Below are positions 41,170-53,298 of a stretch of DNA of 64,000 nucleotides, one piece after another. Location of the stretch: the NCBI GenBank assembly GCA_020284085.1, contig JACEVL010000146.1:490723-554722 (forward strand), read 5' to 3'. Numbering within the stretch: position 1 is the stretch's first letter; each line of letters begins with the position of its first letter. The position numbers were made by a program, and so were the translations under genes. This DNA is from Aporrectodea caliginosa. Taxonomy: Eukaryota > Annelida > Clitellata > Crassiclitellata > Lumbricidae. Below the pieces are notes generated by a model. The model worked only from the letters and a program-made list of their open reading frames with translations. It was not told the origin of the DNA and did no database searches.

Positions 41170-41170
<1 letters not shown>
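40899..41170. other. Degraded element with GCTATATATAGC palindromes and the recurrent motif
   Basis: ATGCTATATATAGCG (40892), GGGCTATATATAGCAGC (40911), TGCGTTTTAAAGGTTTCTAA (40937) and TTATATATAGCTGCTG (41153). The outer TATATAGC words are inverted, so this may be a 250-bp MITE-like element into which, or beside which, LINE copy 2 inserted. Confidence 0.5.
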
Positions 41171-41209
<39 letters not shown>

Positions 41210-41322
41210 ACTTTTGCCCAACCAGAACTTGTCGAGTGAATGCCGTTCCAGACGTCCATCTTATTGTCTCCGGACATTTTTTAGCGGCCTGAGGGATTAG
41301 AACTACCTCGGGTAAAAAAAAA

Positions 41323-41383
<61 letters not shown>

Positions 41384-41385
41384 TC
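41171..41385 (-). repeat. (AAT)n microsatellites at a SINE tail
   Basis: AAT arrays at 41171-41208 and 41324-41383 flank a short piece containing GCGGCCTGAGGGATTAGAAC and ACCTCGGGTA. The second array continues the 3' end of the SINE at 41386-41592. Confidence 0.85.
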
Positions 41386-41592
41386 TTTCTTTAATTAAGC
41401 GCCCGACAAACGCACTGCGCTGTACATTTACATGTTATGCAATTTAAATCTTAACTACTAACAGAACAGACAGCCTGCAATACACGGCGCTAATAGCAGC
41501 CTACAAAGCATATCCGCCCTACGGGACTCGAACTCGGTACCTCTCGCTCTCTACGCCAGATGTTATCCAATGCGCTATCGGCCCCCCGATAA
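41386..41592 (-). mobile_element. tRNA-derived SINE (family F)
   Basis: On the minus strand: GGGGGCCGATAGCGCATTGG (A-box region), AGAGAGCGAGAGGTACC, and GAGTTCGAGTCCCGTAGGGC (B box, about 41525-41537). A body with GCGCTTAATTAAAGAAAGAT then runs into (ATT)n. The head is a good tRNA mimic, but its 3' half is degenerate and followed by SINE-like tail. Confidence 0.75.
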
Positions 41593-42465
41593 TGGTAACA
41601 CTAGCACGAAGAGCAGATGATCAGCACGGACTTGGGATCGCTTTCTGGTACCCTACCAACGGTCGACTCAGCCTTTCATTCCTCAGATGACGAGGGTAGA
41701 ATGAACAGTAAGCTTAGTACGTGATTGGCTTCTTGCATGGTTGCCTAACAGTTACATTCGGCTCCTGCAACAACCTGCCATCATCCGTTCATACTAATCA
41801 TATTGCGGTGCGTCAGTTTGAAATAATAAAAAACGAAGATTGTTGGATGGACCCTGAATTTGGCGACATCTTATCGCAGCAAAGGCCGCTGACGTCGACA
41901 GAAATTAATGTTTTTGAATAATTCTCATCGTTCCTTTGACGTGGCTATAACTCCTGTATACAATTGTTAAATTAATGACGCATATGAAATTATATAGCGG
42001 GTGGAGAAAGCGTTTTAAAGGTGTCTACCACGACAGAATACGTCTGGCCACTTTATAGCTATAGTCTAAAGATTTTAGCGACACATTTTATCATAGTCGT
42101 TCACTTGGCACTTTCTTATATTTTGCTGTGTTGATATAATCATTAAAGAGTAACTTCTATTGCGCCCGTGTCTAATGCGCAAGGCATAAACCGATGGCAC
42201 ACCAAACGCAGCTTAGTGTCCAGAAGATCAGTCTCTCTTTAAATACAATACAAATACAATACAATACAATATACTAAGATAGAGAGACCGCTATATATGG
42301 TGGATAAGCAATTTGAGCGAAGTAAGCCTTGTCTTAAGAAAGAAATGACACAGGGAGTGAGTGAGTTGTACGATCTGGGTCCATGTTCCAAAAACACGAA
42401 ATAGCTCGTCCACCAAGAACAGTCCTAAGCATGACCAGAGACAGACAAACAGATAACCTCTCGTT
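41593..42465. other. Degenerate repeats, no gene
   Basis: AAGCGTTTTAAAGGTGTCTA at 42009, preceded by TTATATAGCGG, is the recurrent motif. (AATAC)n at 42243-42275 is a SINE D tail. CTATATATGGTGGATAAGCA at 42282 parallels TACGGTGGATAAGCAAGT at 11115. No coding frame is supported. Confidence 0.4.
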
Positions 42466-42610
42466 GAATAATCGTAATCTCTAAATTTCTACAGCGCTCA
42501 GAAAGCGAAGTCGCGGGGACCAGCTTATTCACAGGCGCTCAGTAAAAACAAAATCGATAGGTGGGGGAGTGAAATTGGTTCCAGGTCAAGATCCAAAGGA
42601 GTCAGTATAT
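42466..42610 (+). repeat. Diverged family E copy
   Basis: AATAATCGTAATCTCTAAAT, TTTCTACAGCGCTCAGAAAG, GGACCAGCTTATTCACAGGC, then GGTTCCAGGTCAAGATCCAA. The last piece also occurs at 60430. Confidence 0.6.
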
Positions 42611-42746
42611 AAGTCTGAGGGATAAGGTTGATTTTAAGTAGGCCTACGCTTGTTGGCTTATTCACAGGTAGACGCATTATATTTGACTTTTCCTTGTTCT
42701 CCTATTTCTGCATTATCTCTGCCTCCGTTGCTCCTTATCTCCCAAT

Positions 42747-43293
42747 TAGAGAGTGACGCGGGGAGACAATCTCGTCCCCATCCCCGCCCCGCAACAAGTA
42801 AGTCTTCCCCATCCCCACCCCATCCCCGCATGGTTTGTTCCCCATCCCCGCCCCATCCCCGCAGGTCTTCTCCCCATCCCCACCCCATCCCCGCAGGATG
42901 ACATCACATTCCCCGCAAAAAGTTTACATCAATTCAAATTTTAAAAATAACATTTTTAGCTTACATAGCTATTTGTATTGCTGACTGCATTAGTCTGTTA
43001 TTATCTTATCAACAGTTTGCATTAACCAAGTCCTGACTAGTTCTGACTAATAGGCTTCAGGAAATAGAAAAATCTCCTTATGAGTTCTCAAGTTCTTAAC
43101 ATCACCCGGGTTTATTGCCGGCTCATTCTCCATTACCGCGGTATTACCGTGAGAGTAAACCCCATTACCGCGGTATTACCCTAATTGTTGTCCCCATTAC
43201 CGCGGTATTACCGCAATTGTTGTCCCCATTACCACGGGATTTACCGCGGTAACCGCGGTTTCCCCGCGGGGAAATTCCCCATGTCACTCTCTA
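42747..43293. mobile_element. hAT-type MITE, 547 bp, with 8-bp target duplication
   Basis: TAGAGAGTGACGCGGGGA at the left and the inverted TAGAGAGTGACATGGGGA at the right give 18-bp termini with two mismatches. CTCCCAAT flanks both ends exactly (42739-42746 and 43294-43301). Inside are CCCCATCCCCGC repeats on the left and ACCGCGGTATTACC repeats on the right. There is no coding capacity. Confidence 0.93.
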
Positions 43294-43301
43294 CTCCCAA
43301 T

Positions 43302-43840
<539 letters not shown>

Positions 43841-44060
43841 TATATCGTCGTCATCGGCGTCGTATCATAGCGAGGGGAGATGCTGCTGCTACTCCTGCTG
43901 CTGCTGCTGCTGGTGATGGTGGTTGTGTTGGTGATGGAGGTGGTGGAGCGCCGCCTGGTGCCGACGACGACGACGACGACCGGAAGCAGCCACCTCTTCG
44001 TCTTCGTCGTCTTCGTCTTCGTTTCTCCTCTGGCGTCGACGCCAAAGATAAATGAAAGAG
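43841..44060. other. Triplet-rich island
   Basis: CGTCGTCATCGGCGTCGTAT, (CTG)n at 43890-43912, (GAC)n at 43964-43980 and (GTCTTC)n. It is short and CpG-rich, and no exon is convincing. Confidence 0.4.
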
Positions 44061-44949
44061 ACGCCACAGATCCAATTCCTCCACCGACAGACGCACGGAA
44101 GGAAGGAAGGACGGAAGAAGCGAACAGACAGACAGACAGAGGTAGAGGCAGACAGGCAGATGAACGGACGGACGGACGGACTGACAGACAGACAGACAGA
44201 GGAAGAGGCAAACAGACAGCGGGAGAGACAGACAGCGGGAGAGACAGACAGAGTGACAGACAGACAGACGGATATACAGATAGACGGAGGGACAGAAACA
44301 TACAGATAGACGGAGGGACAGACACAGGCAGACAGACACACACACAGACAGGCAGACGGACAGAGGGACAGACAGAGTGACACTCGGATAAGCAGACAGT
44401 AGAACAGAGAGAGAAAGAAAAACAGACAGAAGGACAGGCACAGAGACAGAGAAAAGGGGGACATGCGGAGGGACAGACAGACAGAAAGACAGGCAGAAAA
44501 CAAGGCAGAAAACAAGGCAGAGTAACAGAGAGAAGAATGGCAGACAGACAGAGGATTTAGACACATGGACAGGCAAACAGATAAATTTAAAGAGGCGGAG
44601 AGAGAGGCAGACAGACAGACAGACAGAGAGAGAGATAGAGAGACAGAGAACAAGAGAGAAAAAGTTGTGATAGGCTGACAGATAGAGGGAGCAAAGATGT
44701 CATAGTAGTAGAGTGAGGCAGTCACGGAGGGTGGGAGGAAGAACAGAGGAAGGTAGAGGAACAAAGAGGCAGAGAGAGAGAAAGACAGTTAGACAGACAT
44801 GTTGGGACTTAAAGACATAGCCAGCACGTTTGCCAGGTAGGGAGGGGACAAGGCAGCGCGATATGTAGGCACAACTCAGGAGACAGAACAGGACGTATAG
44901 AGACTGAGAGGAAGAGACAGAGAGAGAGAGACAGACAGACAGATAGAGG

Positions 44950-44986
<37 letters not shown>

Positions 44987-45042
44987 TGACAGACAGACAG
45001 ATAGAGGGAGACAGAAAGACACAGAGAGAGAGAGAGAGAGAC

Positions 45043-45096
<54 letters not shown>

Positions 45097-45300
45097 ACAC
45101 ACACACACACACACAGAAAGATAGATGGACTGATGGAGACAGAGACAGACAGAGACAGAGACCGAGAGGGAAAGCGAGAGAGAAAGCAAGAGAGAGGAAA
45201 AGAGAGGCTGAGAGACAGAGAGACAGACAGAGAGAGTCAGAGCCAGAGACAGAGACGGAGAGAGCGACTCAGAAACTCGATAGAGGCTATGAAGGATGCT
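44061..45300 (+). repeat. (GACA)n and (GA)n block
   Basis: GACA/GGAC/GAGA units throughout, with a GA run at 45050-45092 and (CA)n at 45093-45113. All long frames are repeat translations. Confidence 0.95.
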
Positions 45301-45545
45301 GGAAGGCATGCGGCCAGGCACGAAAAGAGAAGAGGTAATGATGCGGGGAGCAGTGTGACAGGGGGTGGTGGTGGGAAGGCAGAGGAAGGGAGGAGTAGGA
45401 AGAGGGAAGGCAGAGGCGGCGGCGGCGGGAGGTCGGTTGGGGAGGGGCATCGAGGTCCCCCGTCGCCGACGGAGCGACTAATCTCGGGACGAAATTGCCG
45501 CATTCACCCGTCGCCGCCGCCACAGGGAAGGAAGGGGCGACGGAT
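45301..45545. promoter_or_regulatory. GC-rich island
   Basis: GGCGGCGGCGGGAGGTCGG, then CCCGTCGCCGACGGAGCGAC, TAATCTCGGGACGAAATTG and CACCCGTCGCCGCCGCC. It is non-repetitive at its core (45455-45530) inside 4 kb of simple repeat. Confidence 0.3.
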
Positions 45546-46905
45546 GGAGGGAGGGAGGGAACGAAGGAAGGCGGGAGGTGGAGGAGGAGGAGGGAAGAAA
45601 CGAGGGAAGGATAAAAGAGTAGGAGGAGGAAGAGGAAGAGGAAGAGGGATGGAGGGAGCGACGGATGGAGGGAGGGAACGAAGGAAGGCAGGAGGGGACG
45701 GGAGGAGGAGGAAGAGGAAGGAAGAAACGATGGAAGGATAAAAGGAGGGTGGGAAGAGGAAGAAAAAGGAGGAGAAGGAGGAGTGGTGGAGGAAGAGAGG
45801 GATGGAGGGATAGGTATAAGGAAGGCAGGAGCAGGAGGATGACGGATGAAAGGAGAAAGAGGAGGGAAGCAGGGAGGAGGAGCGGAGGGAGAGAAGGATT
45901 AAGGAAGGCTGGAGGAGGAGGAGGAGGAGGAGGAGGAGGAGGAGGTAGGAGGAAGGAAGGAAGTAACGAGGGAAGGATAAATGGAGGGTGGGAGGAGGAA
46001 GAGGAAGAGGAGGAGTGATGGAGGGAGAGGGGAGGGCTAAACATGGATGATAGGATGAGGAGGAGGAGGATGTGTTGGAGGATGGACGGAGAGGAAGAGA
46101 GGAAGGAGGAGTAGGAGCGAAAGAAGAAAGCGGGGGAAGAAGATAGGGCGTAGGAGGAGTGTGGAGGGCATGAGGAAGAATGACAGGCAGGAGGAAAGAA
46201 GAGGACGAAAGGCAAGTGGAGAGGTATAGGAGGAGAAGGAGGATGAGGATGGGAGGAATGGAGGGAAAGAAGGGAAGCGGGAGGAGTAGGGAGAATACGA
46301 GGAGGAAGGGGATTAGGATGGAAGGGGAAAAGGAAGGGAAGGAAGAATAGAAAGAGTTGGAAGGAGAGCAAGCATGCAGGACGAAGGGGAGAGAAAAAAG
46401 AACGTTAGAAGAAGAGGAGGAGAAGGAGGAGGTGGAGGAGCCGCGGAGGATTGAAGGATAACTCAGAGGGAAAAGTAGGAGGGAGGTAGGGAGGAGCGGA
46501 AGGAGGAGGGACAATCCTGACGGAGGAATAGAAAAAAGGAAGGGAAGGATAAATAAGACGGAAGTAGGTTGGGGAGGTCCGAATAAAGGATGGATGAGCG
46601 GAAAGAAGCAGAAAGGGGAAACGGAATAGAGACAGAGAGACATACAGAGAGACAGACAGACAGACAAGCAGACAGAGAGACAGACAGAGAGACAGACAAG
46701 CAGACAGAGACAGACAAGCAGACAAACTGACAGACAGCTAAATAAAAGAAGAAAGGATTGGATGGGTAGATGAAAGGAAGAAAGATAGCTAAGAACGAAT
46801 GAAGAATGAGAACAAAGTGGGAAGGCTGTGGAGAGAGATCGGGTGGAGGGAGCGAATGAGGGATAGGGAGGGGCAGGGAGAAATGGAAAAGTAAACGGTG
46901 AAGGA
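45546..46905 (+). repeat. Polypurine tract, 1.36 kb
   Basis: GGAGGA, GAAGGA and GGGAGG units dominate, with GACAGACA at 46620-46740. There is strong A+G bias on the plus strand. Confidence 0.95.
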
Positions 46906-47330
46906 GGGAGAATTTTCGGAACATATAGGAGGGAGGGAGGGAGGAGGGAGGGAGGGAGGGATGGGTGGGTGGGTGGGTGGGTGGTTGGTTGGGTGGGTGG
47001 GTGGGTGGGTGGGTGGATGGATGGATGGATGGATGGATGGATGGATGGATGGATGGATGGATGGATGGATGGATGGATGGATGGATGGATGGATGGATGG
47101 ATGGATGGATGGATGGATGGATGGATGGATGGATGTATGAATGCATGCATGCATGCATGCATGGAATTATAAGTGTATGGATTGAAGGATAAGTGCAGTG
47201 AAGGAAGGTAGGCAGATAGAAGAGAAGGAGAAAAGCGCTGTGGTAATGAATCGATGAAGCATCGTTACTAAGAATGCCAGAGACAAAAGGCGGATCGACA
47301 AGAATAGGAGGAGTTAATGAAGGATTGAGA
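46906..47330 (+). repeat. (GGGT)n then (GGAT)n then (GCAT)n, with a short flank
   Basis: GGGTGGGT (46965-47020), a very regular GGAT array (47021-47138) and ATGCATGCATGC (47141-47162). It then passes into a non-repetitive flank. Confidence 0.95.
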
Positions 47331-47775
47331 TAATGAGATAATGAACAAACGAACGAATGAGCGAACTAACGAATGAGTGAACGAATGAATGATTAAGTGA
47401 GGGATTGATCGAATGAATGAATGAATGACTGAATGATTGAGTGAGTGATTGACTGAGTGAATGAGCTAATGAATGATTGAGTGAGTGAATGACTGAGTGA
47501 ATGAGCTAATGAATGAATGAATGAATGAGTGAGTGAAACACTGAGTGAATGAGCTAATGAATGAATGATTGAGTGAATGAGCGAATGAATGATTGAGTGA
47601 ATTAATGAATGAGTGACTGAATTAATGAATGTCTGATTAAGTGAATGACTAAATGAATGAATGAATGAATGAATGAATGAATGAATGAATGAATGAATGA
47701 ATGAATCAGTCAATCAGTCAATCGATCAATCAATCAATCAATCAATCAATCGATCAATCAATCAATCAATAAGAT
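47331..47775 (+). repeat. (GAAT)n/(GAGT)n then (CAAT)n
   Basis: GAATGAAT/GAGTGAAT units to about 47706, then CAATCAATCAATC, CAGTCAATCGATC to 47770. Confidence 0.95.
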
Positions 47776-48280
47776 GCTCGAAATTAACAATCAATCTTAA
47801 ATTTAAGAATTAAAGAACCAACGAAAGAACCAAAGAACGATAGAAGGAATGAAACAATGAATGATGCTATCAATTCATGAGGTGCCCGCACCAGATTGCC
47901 AAATTTCGACGCTAATGCTGCTAGCCATTCTGCTGAATAGCACAGAGACGAACACACAGACACACGCAGAGATCCATGCAGCGATAGGTAAACGGATAGC
48001 GGCACTGTCTTTCCCGGTGACTGCATGCAGTCGGGGTCACGAGTGGCACGGGTGACCGCCGAGGTCAAGAAAGGCATGGAGTCTGTTCTTGACGAGTCGT
48101 CGGTCGGGCGGAAGGAGGGAAGGGGGAGGAGGAGGGAGGGAGGGAGGGTGTTGGTTGGTCTTAGGAGGGACGAGTGATTGGCGGTCTCTTTTGGCGACTT
48201 ATCTCTCAAAGGAACCGACGTCTCCGTCACCTCTTCAGGTATAAGGACGCAGATAAGAGACAGCGACGCTGACGACGATA
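47776..48280. other. Unique stretch, no gene
   Basis: Mixed composition with GGGTCACGAGTGGCACGGGT (about 48033) and a GGGAGG run at 48117-48150. No exon is supported. Confidence 0.35.
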
Positions 48281-48750
48281 ACTAATATATATATACATGC
48301 ATATATATATATATATATATGTTTATATATTTACATAGATATATATTATATTATATATATATATTTTATATATTTATAAATATATTATATATATATTTAT
48401 ATACATATATTACATATATATATTTATATATATTTATGTGTGTGTACATGTGCATATGTTTCGTAGATCTTTATCTTATCGTTCGAAAATGATTGCACTT
48501 GGCAACCAGAAACGCATTAAATACGAAATGGACGAAGAAGATAGCTAGGCAGTTAGGCAGATGTACAGGCAGACAGATAGGAAGACAGGCAGGAAGGCAA
48601 GGAGACAGGAAGGCAGGCAGGAAAGCAAGAAGGTAGGAAGGCAGGCAGGAAGGCAGAAAGGCAGGCAGTAAGGCAAGAAGACAAGTAGAAAGGCAGACGG
48701 CAGACAGACAGACAGACAAGCAGACAGGCACGCAGGCAGTCAGTTTGTAC
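48281..48750. repeat. (AT)-rich array, then (GGCA)n/(GACA)n
   Basis: ATATAT and TTTATATA runs from 48283 to 48440, a short unique piece with AAACGCATTAAATACG, then AGGCAGGC/GACAGACA from 48545 to 48745. Confidence 0.9.
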
Positions 48751-49199
48751 TTATCGTAATCGTAAAATTATAATAGACATTTTATATCGCCTCTTCAAGT
48801 AAAATGCTGATCAGACTCTAATGTTAACTGCCACTTGGAACAGAAATTTCATCAGTGTGCAAAACACTGCACGGAAAACTGAAAGAGTCGACGGTGATTG
48901 GCCCACACAGACACGTGCAGCCAAGGCAGTGGATACCCGTCAGAAATTGTTAGATAGATAGGTCCAGGCTGTGTCGCTTGTCTGGACCAACATTCAGCCC
49001 AAAAAAATTTGAGCGACTTTGTCTTGAAGCTGACACCCGTCTTTTCTCTGCAGTCCTGATGAACCAGGGCCACGTATTGCATAGTTTACTTCCACCAAAA
49101 AAGCCTTAACAATATACCCTGCGACCGCGATCGCAAGACCATTGTGTACCTCTTGCAGATAATTTACAGCGAAAGACGTTTATTGTTAGAATGTTGTAC
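48751..49199. other. Degenerate retroposon sequence
   Basis: ATCGTAATCGTAAAATTATA and TTTATATCGCCTCTTCAAG at 48757-48800 are a family E-like start joined to a 3'-end-like piece. The rest is unassigned; the minus-strand frame at 49082-48852 has no domain that I recognise. Confidence 0.35.
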
Positions 49200-49296
49200 T
49201 CGTATTGACATTAACTGTTGATTGTTGTTAAGATGTATGTACACCAGAGTGCGGATATGCAATTGGTTTTATTAAAGAATATACTTACTTACTTAC
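49200..49296 (+). mobile_element. LINE 3' end with (TTAC)n tail
   Basis: GGTTTTATTAAAGAATATAC followed by TTACTTACTTAC. It is the plus-strand counterpart of 10575-10640. Confidence 0.6.
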
Positions 49297-50381
49297 AACG
49301 ACTGCACCTATTCAGGAAATGAAACACATATCTGTCGTTAGCTGATATTTCTTTTACTTATATATGTCGACGATAAAGTTAGAACAGGTGTTTACAAACT
49401 GCTCTTTGCCACTTCACTCACACTTTTCGAACATAATTATATCTTTTCCCAGACTGGTTAACTTTTAAACCAATGACGTTCAGTCAACTGTAAATTATAA
49501 TTGTAATTGTAATTAGGACAATTTATATAGCATAATTAGTATCATAACGATTTCTCCGTTTGAGTTCTTTGCGCTGTTGCCAAAAATAATCTTTGTCGGC
49601 GGAAACGGCCTATGTTGTCATAAGCTGCTGTTAAACTGTGGATCCATCCATAACGGCGAATGACTTTGATTTAATTTTAAGGCCTGTTAGGTCTAATATC
49701 AGATCTTTCCTATAAGTAAACAAAATTAAATGAACGTGATTGGTTTAAGTTAACTAATCTTGGAAAAGACAGGTTCAAAAATTATTTGTGAGTGGCAAAG
49801 AAGAGCATTTTGTTAAACACCTGTTTTAACTTTATTCTCGCCCTATAAGTAAAAAAATCAGCCAACGAAGAAAGAATATGAGCTGTATTATGCCAAAAAA
49901 TAATCTTTGTCGGCGGCAACGGCCAATGTTGTCATAAGCTGCCGTTAAACTGAGGATCCAATCCAATTCGAAGAATGAATGTCACTTTGATATAAGGACC
50001 GTCTGTCAGGTTTATAACATCAGATCTGTACTACAAGTAAACTCAATAGACCCTGCAGAAGCAGTAATAGAAGATAAAGATTTTGGGCCGCAGTATATAC
50101 CATGCTCGTTCCGATAAGTTGTCCTCTTTGGAGCAATCTATTGCAAAAGCAACTGGTTCAAAATGTAATACAAATTGGGAATAACATTGTTTAAAATATT
50201 TGAATAGCAAATATTCTACTACAGGTTAGGAAGCCAGAGAAAATTGAAGAGACAATAACACACCTTATAATTTATAATACCGATTTTTATAAATATTTTC
50301 TTGTGATTTTATATTTTCTTATAACTAGTGCAGAAATATGGAGCTCAAACGAAGAAATCATTAGGCTACAGCAGACGAAAC
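49297..50381 (+). repeat. Direct duplication of a LINE-like 3' segment within unique DNA
   Basis: AAAATAATCTTTGTCGGCGG begins 49582 and 49898. Each is followed by AACGGCC..TGTTGTCATAAGCT, GTTAAACTG..GGATCC, and about 90 bp later ATCAGATCT and AAGTAAAC. The copies are diverged. 49297-49560 and 50046-50381 hold no recognised gene. Confidence 0.6.
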
Positions 50382-50590
50382 CCTCGTCAGGACAGAAATT
50401 TCCTTCGAGATTTCTGCTCCACCTGCGCCCCCTAGCCAACTTAGCTGTAATGACTACACCGACTGAACACTGTCGGAGGGAGTACAGGCCGCCAGGGAGA
50501 TGACTGGCCACCCACCTTCATATGCCGAGGCTAAGAAAAACGAAGTCGCTTAAAAGTTCATAGCCCTGGCAGCCTGAGTCTGCCTCAGGG
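50382..50590 (+). mobile_element. tRNA-derived SINE (family A), plus strand, head-truncated
   Basis: AAACCCTCGTCAGGACAGAA, GCCCCCTAGCCAACTTAGCT, GTAATGACTACACCGACTGA, then CATATGCCGAGGCTAAGAAA and CGAAGTCGCTTAAAAGTTCA, ending GGCAGCCTGAGTCTGCCTCA. The A box is missing. Confidence 0.75.
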
Positions 50591-51815
50591 TCAGAGTAAC
50601 GGAAAAGTATTGGGGAAAGTACTCGAATTAAGGGAATTGTTCTTCTTCTTCACTTATTCGGAAAAAGTATTGGGGAAAGTATTCGAATTGGAGTACTTAA
50701 AAGCAGCATTGGTATTCGAATTGGAGTACTTAAAAAGCAGCATTGGTATTCGAATTGGAGTACTTAAAAAGCAGTATTGGTACTCGAATTAGAGTACTTA
50801 AAAAGCAGTATTGGTATTCGAATTGGAGTACTTAAAAAGCAGTAAAAGCAGTATTGGTATTCGAATTGGAGTACTTAAAAAGCAGTATTGGTATTCGAAT
50901 TGGAGTACTTAAAAAGCAGATTGGTATTCGAATTGGAGTACTTAAAAAGCAGTATTGGTATTCGAATTGGAGTACTTAAAAAGCAGTATTGGTATTCGAA
51001 TTGGAGTACTTAAAAAGCAGCATTGGTATTCGAATTGGAGTACTTAAAAAGCAGTATTGGTATTCGAATTGGAGTACTTAAAAAGCAGTATTGGTATTCG
51101 AATTGGAGTTGCCAAAAGCAGTATTGGTATTCGAATTGGAGTACTTAAAAAGCAGTATTGGTATTCGAATTGGAGTACTTAAAAAGCCATTGGTATTCGA
51201 ATTGGAGTACTTAAAAAGCAGTATTGGTATTCGAATTGGAGTACTTAAAAAGCAGTATTGGTATTCGAATTGGAGTACTTAAAAAGCAGGATTGGTATTG
51301 AATTGGAGTACTTAAAAAGCAGCATTCGAATTGGAGTACTTAAAAAGCAGTATTGGTACTCGAATTGGAGTACTTAAAAAGCAGTATTGGTATTCGAGGA
51401 TTGGTATTACTGGAGTAAAAAGCAGCATTGGTATTCGAATTGGAGTACTTAAAAAGCAGTATTGGTACTCGAATTGGAGTACTTAAAAAGCAGTATTGGT
51501 ATTCGAATTGGAGTACTTAAAAAGCAGTATTGGTACTCGAATTGGAGTACTTAAAAAGCAGCATTGGTATTCGAATTGGAGTACTTAAAAAGCAGTATTG
51601 GTACTCGAATTGGAGTACTTAAAAAGCAGTATTGGTATTCGAATTGGAGTACTTAAAAAGCAGCATTGGTATTCGAATTGGAGTACTTAAAAAGCAGCAT
51701 TGGTATTCGAATTGGAGTACTTAAAAAGCAGTATTGGTACTCGAATTAGAGTACTTAAAAAGCAGTATTGATACTCGAATTAGAGTACTTAAAAAGCAGT
51801 ATTGATATTGCCAAT
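50591..51815 (+). repeat. 34-bp minisatellite, about 34 copies
   Basis: The unit is GTACTTAAAAAGCAGTATTG followed by GTATTCGAATTGGA, with A/C and T/C variants (CAGCATTGG, GGTACTCG) and a few deletions. Since 34 is not a multiple of three, the open frame rotates and is not a protein repeat. Confidence 0.97.
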
Positions 51816-52070
51816 AGACCTAGACCGATAACAAGTCTTATCTGTATTGACCTTACATTTTCCCAGTATTTTTACAGCTCTGGGGGCCACGTGTCCATTA
51901 TGACCCCCTCCCGTCGAAAACGCCACATGAACCTACAACAACACAGATCCACAGACACAAACATACATACAAGCATACATACATACATACGTACATACAA
52001 AACGTAGTGAGGCATAAAAAGCGGAGTGGTGAACGACAAGTATACTGGTTATTCTTTTAGGTCTTCAGCA
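51816..52070. other. Unique flank and short (CATA)n
   Basis: Contains CATACATAC at 51962-51990. Nothing else is seen. Confidence 0.35.
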
Positions 52071-52520
52071 CGTTTAGATGGTACAAAGGCAGGCCGAGAT
52101 AAATAAAATAGACAAGAAGGCAAGGAGACATACAAATAGACAAGGAGACAGGCACACAAACAGACAGACAGACAAGGAGGTAAACAGGCAGACAAACAGA
52201 CAGACAGACAAGGAGGTAAGACAAGCAGACAAACAGACATACAGACATACATACAGGCAGATACAGACATACAGATAAGGAGGCAGGCATACAGACAAAC
52301 AGACAGACACACAGACAATAGACATACAGGCAGGCAGGCAAGTTGGCAGACAAATAGATAAGCATGTAGGCAGATAGGCAGAGATACAGACATAAAGACA
52401 GACAGACAAACAGAGGGACGGACAAGGAGACATGCGGGCAGGCAAGCAGGCAGACAAACAGAGAGGGCAAGCAGGCAGACAGCAGACGGACAGGCAGACG
52501 GGCAGACAGACGCGTTGGTA
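52071..52520 (+). repeat. (GACA)n/(GGCA)n array
   Basis: GACAGACA, GGCAGGCA and ACATACAGACA units throughout. Confidence 0.95.
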
Positions 52521-52800
52521 GGGAGTCAGGCAGGGAGGCTGGTTGGCACACGTACAACAGGCGTTGCTGCCTTCCGTGCCAAGCGGAGATAATCGCGCAC
52601 GCATGCGAACCCGAATGACGGCCGAACCAGCGATTAGCACGTGACCTCCCTCCCACCCTCCCTCCTCTCTCCTCCCTACCTCCCTTCCTCCGTCCCTCCG
52701 TCCTCCCTCCCTCCCTCTGGCGACCGAGTACGGCTCACTTGGACGCCTAATTGTCGGGTTTGACGATCGAAGTGTCACGCTGTTTGTCCTCCTGTGTGTC
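52521..52800. promoter_or_regulatory. GC-rich island with an NRF1-like site
   Basis: ATCGCGCACGCATGCGAACC near 52592-52611 contains a GCGCACGCATGCG word close to the NRF1 consensus. Nearby are GGAGATAATCGCG and TTAGCACGTGACC (an E-box CACGTG). A CCCTCC repeat follows. Possible regulatory island. Confidence 0.35.
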
Positions 52801-53027
52801 CGTCTGTCTGTCCTCTCTATGTACGTCTGTCTTCGTCTGATGAAGGGATGGGAACCATCTCTCGCCTTTCATTATGTTGTGCCTCATTCGATGTATAAAT
52901 ATATACTAATTGCGTATATATATTGTATATGTGAAGTCTCTACTATGCGTGTAGAAGTAGGCCTATGTATATATATATTAAACATGATATATATTATATA
53001 TACTTGTAAATATTATATATATATATT

Positions 53028-53105
<78 letters not shown>

Positions 53106-53185
53106 ATGAACATGTGTTGCATGTATTGTGTACGGCGTACGCTCCTTGTTTTGTGTGGCAGCCTACGTCTATAGGAGTCTTTGTT

Positions 53186-53258
<73 letters not shown>

Positions 53259-53263
53259 CAGAC

Positions 53264-53298
<35 letters not shown>

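Noticed and set aside
41505..41592. A functional tRNA gene on the minus strand
   Set aside because: The head is tRNA-like, but it continues into a SINE body ending in (ATT)n.
45504..47162. A 552-codon minus-strand frame
   Set aside because: It consists of GGAT, GACA and polypurine repeats read in reverse (His/Pro/Ser/Ile and Leu/Ser runs). It is not a gene.
47784..48230. 148-codon minus-strand frame
   Set aside because: Mixed low-complexity content, no recognisable domain, and no splice or start evidence.
48845..49082. 76-codon minus-strand frame
   Set aside because: I found no domain and it lies between retroposon fragments. It may be a LINE relic but cannot be supported.
50610..51282. 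Possible repeat protein (ELEYLKSSIGIRI)
   Set aside because: The unit is 34 bp, not a multiple of three, so the frame rotates. There is no upstream start or domain.
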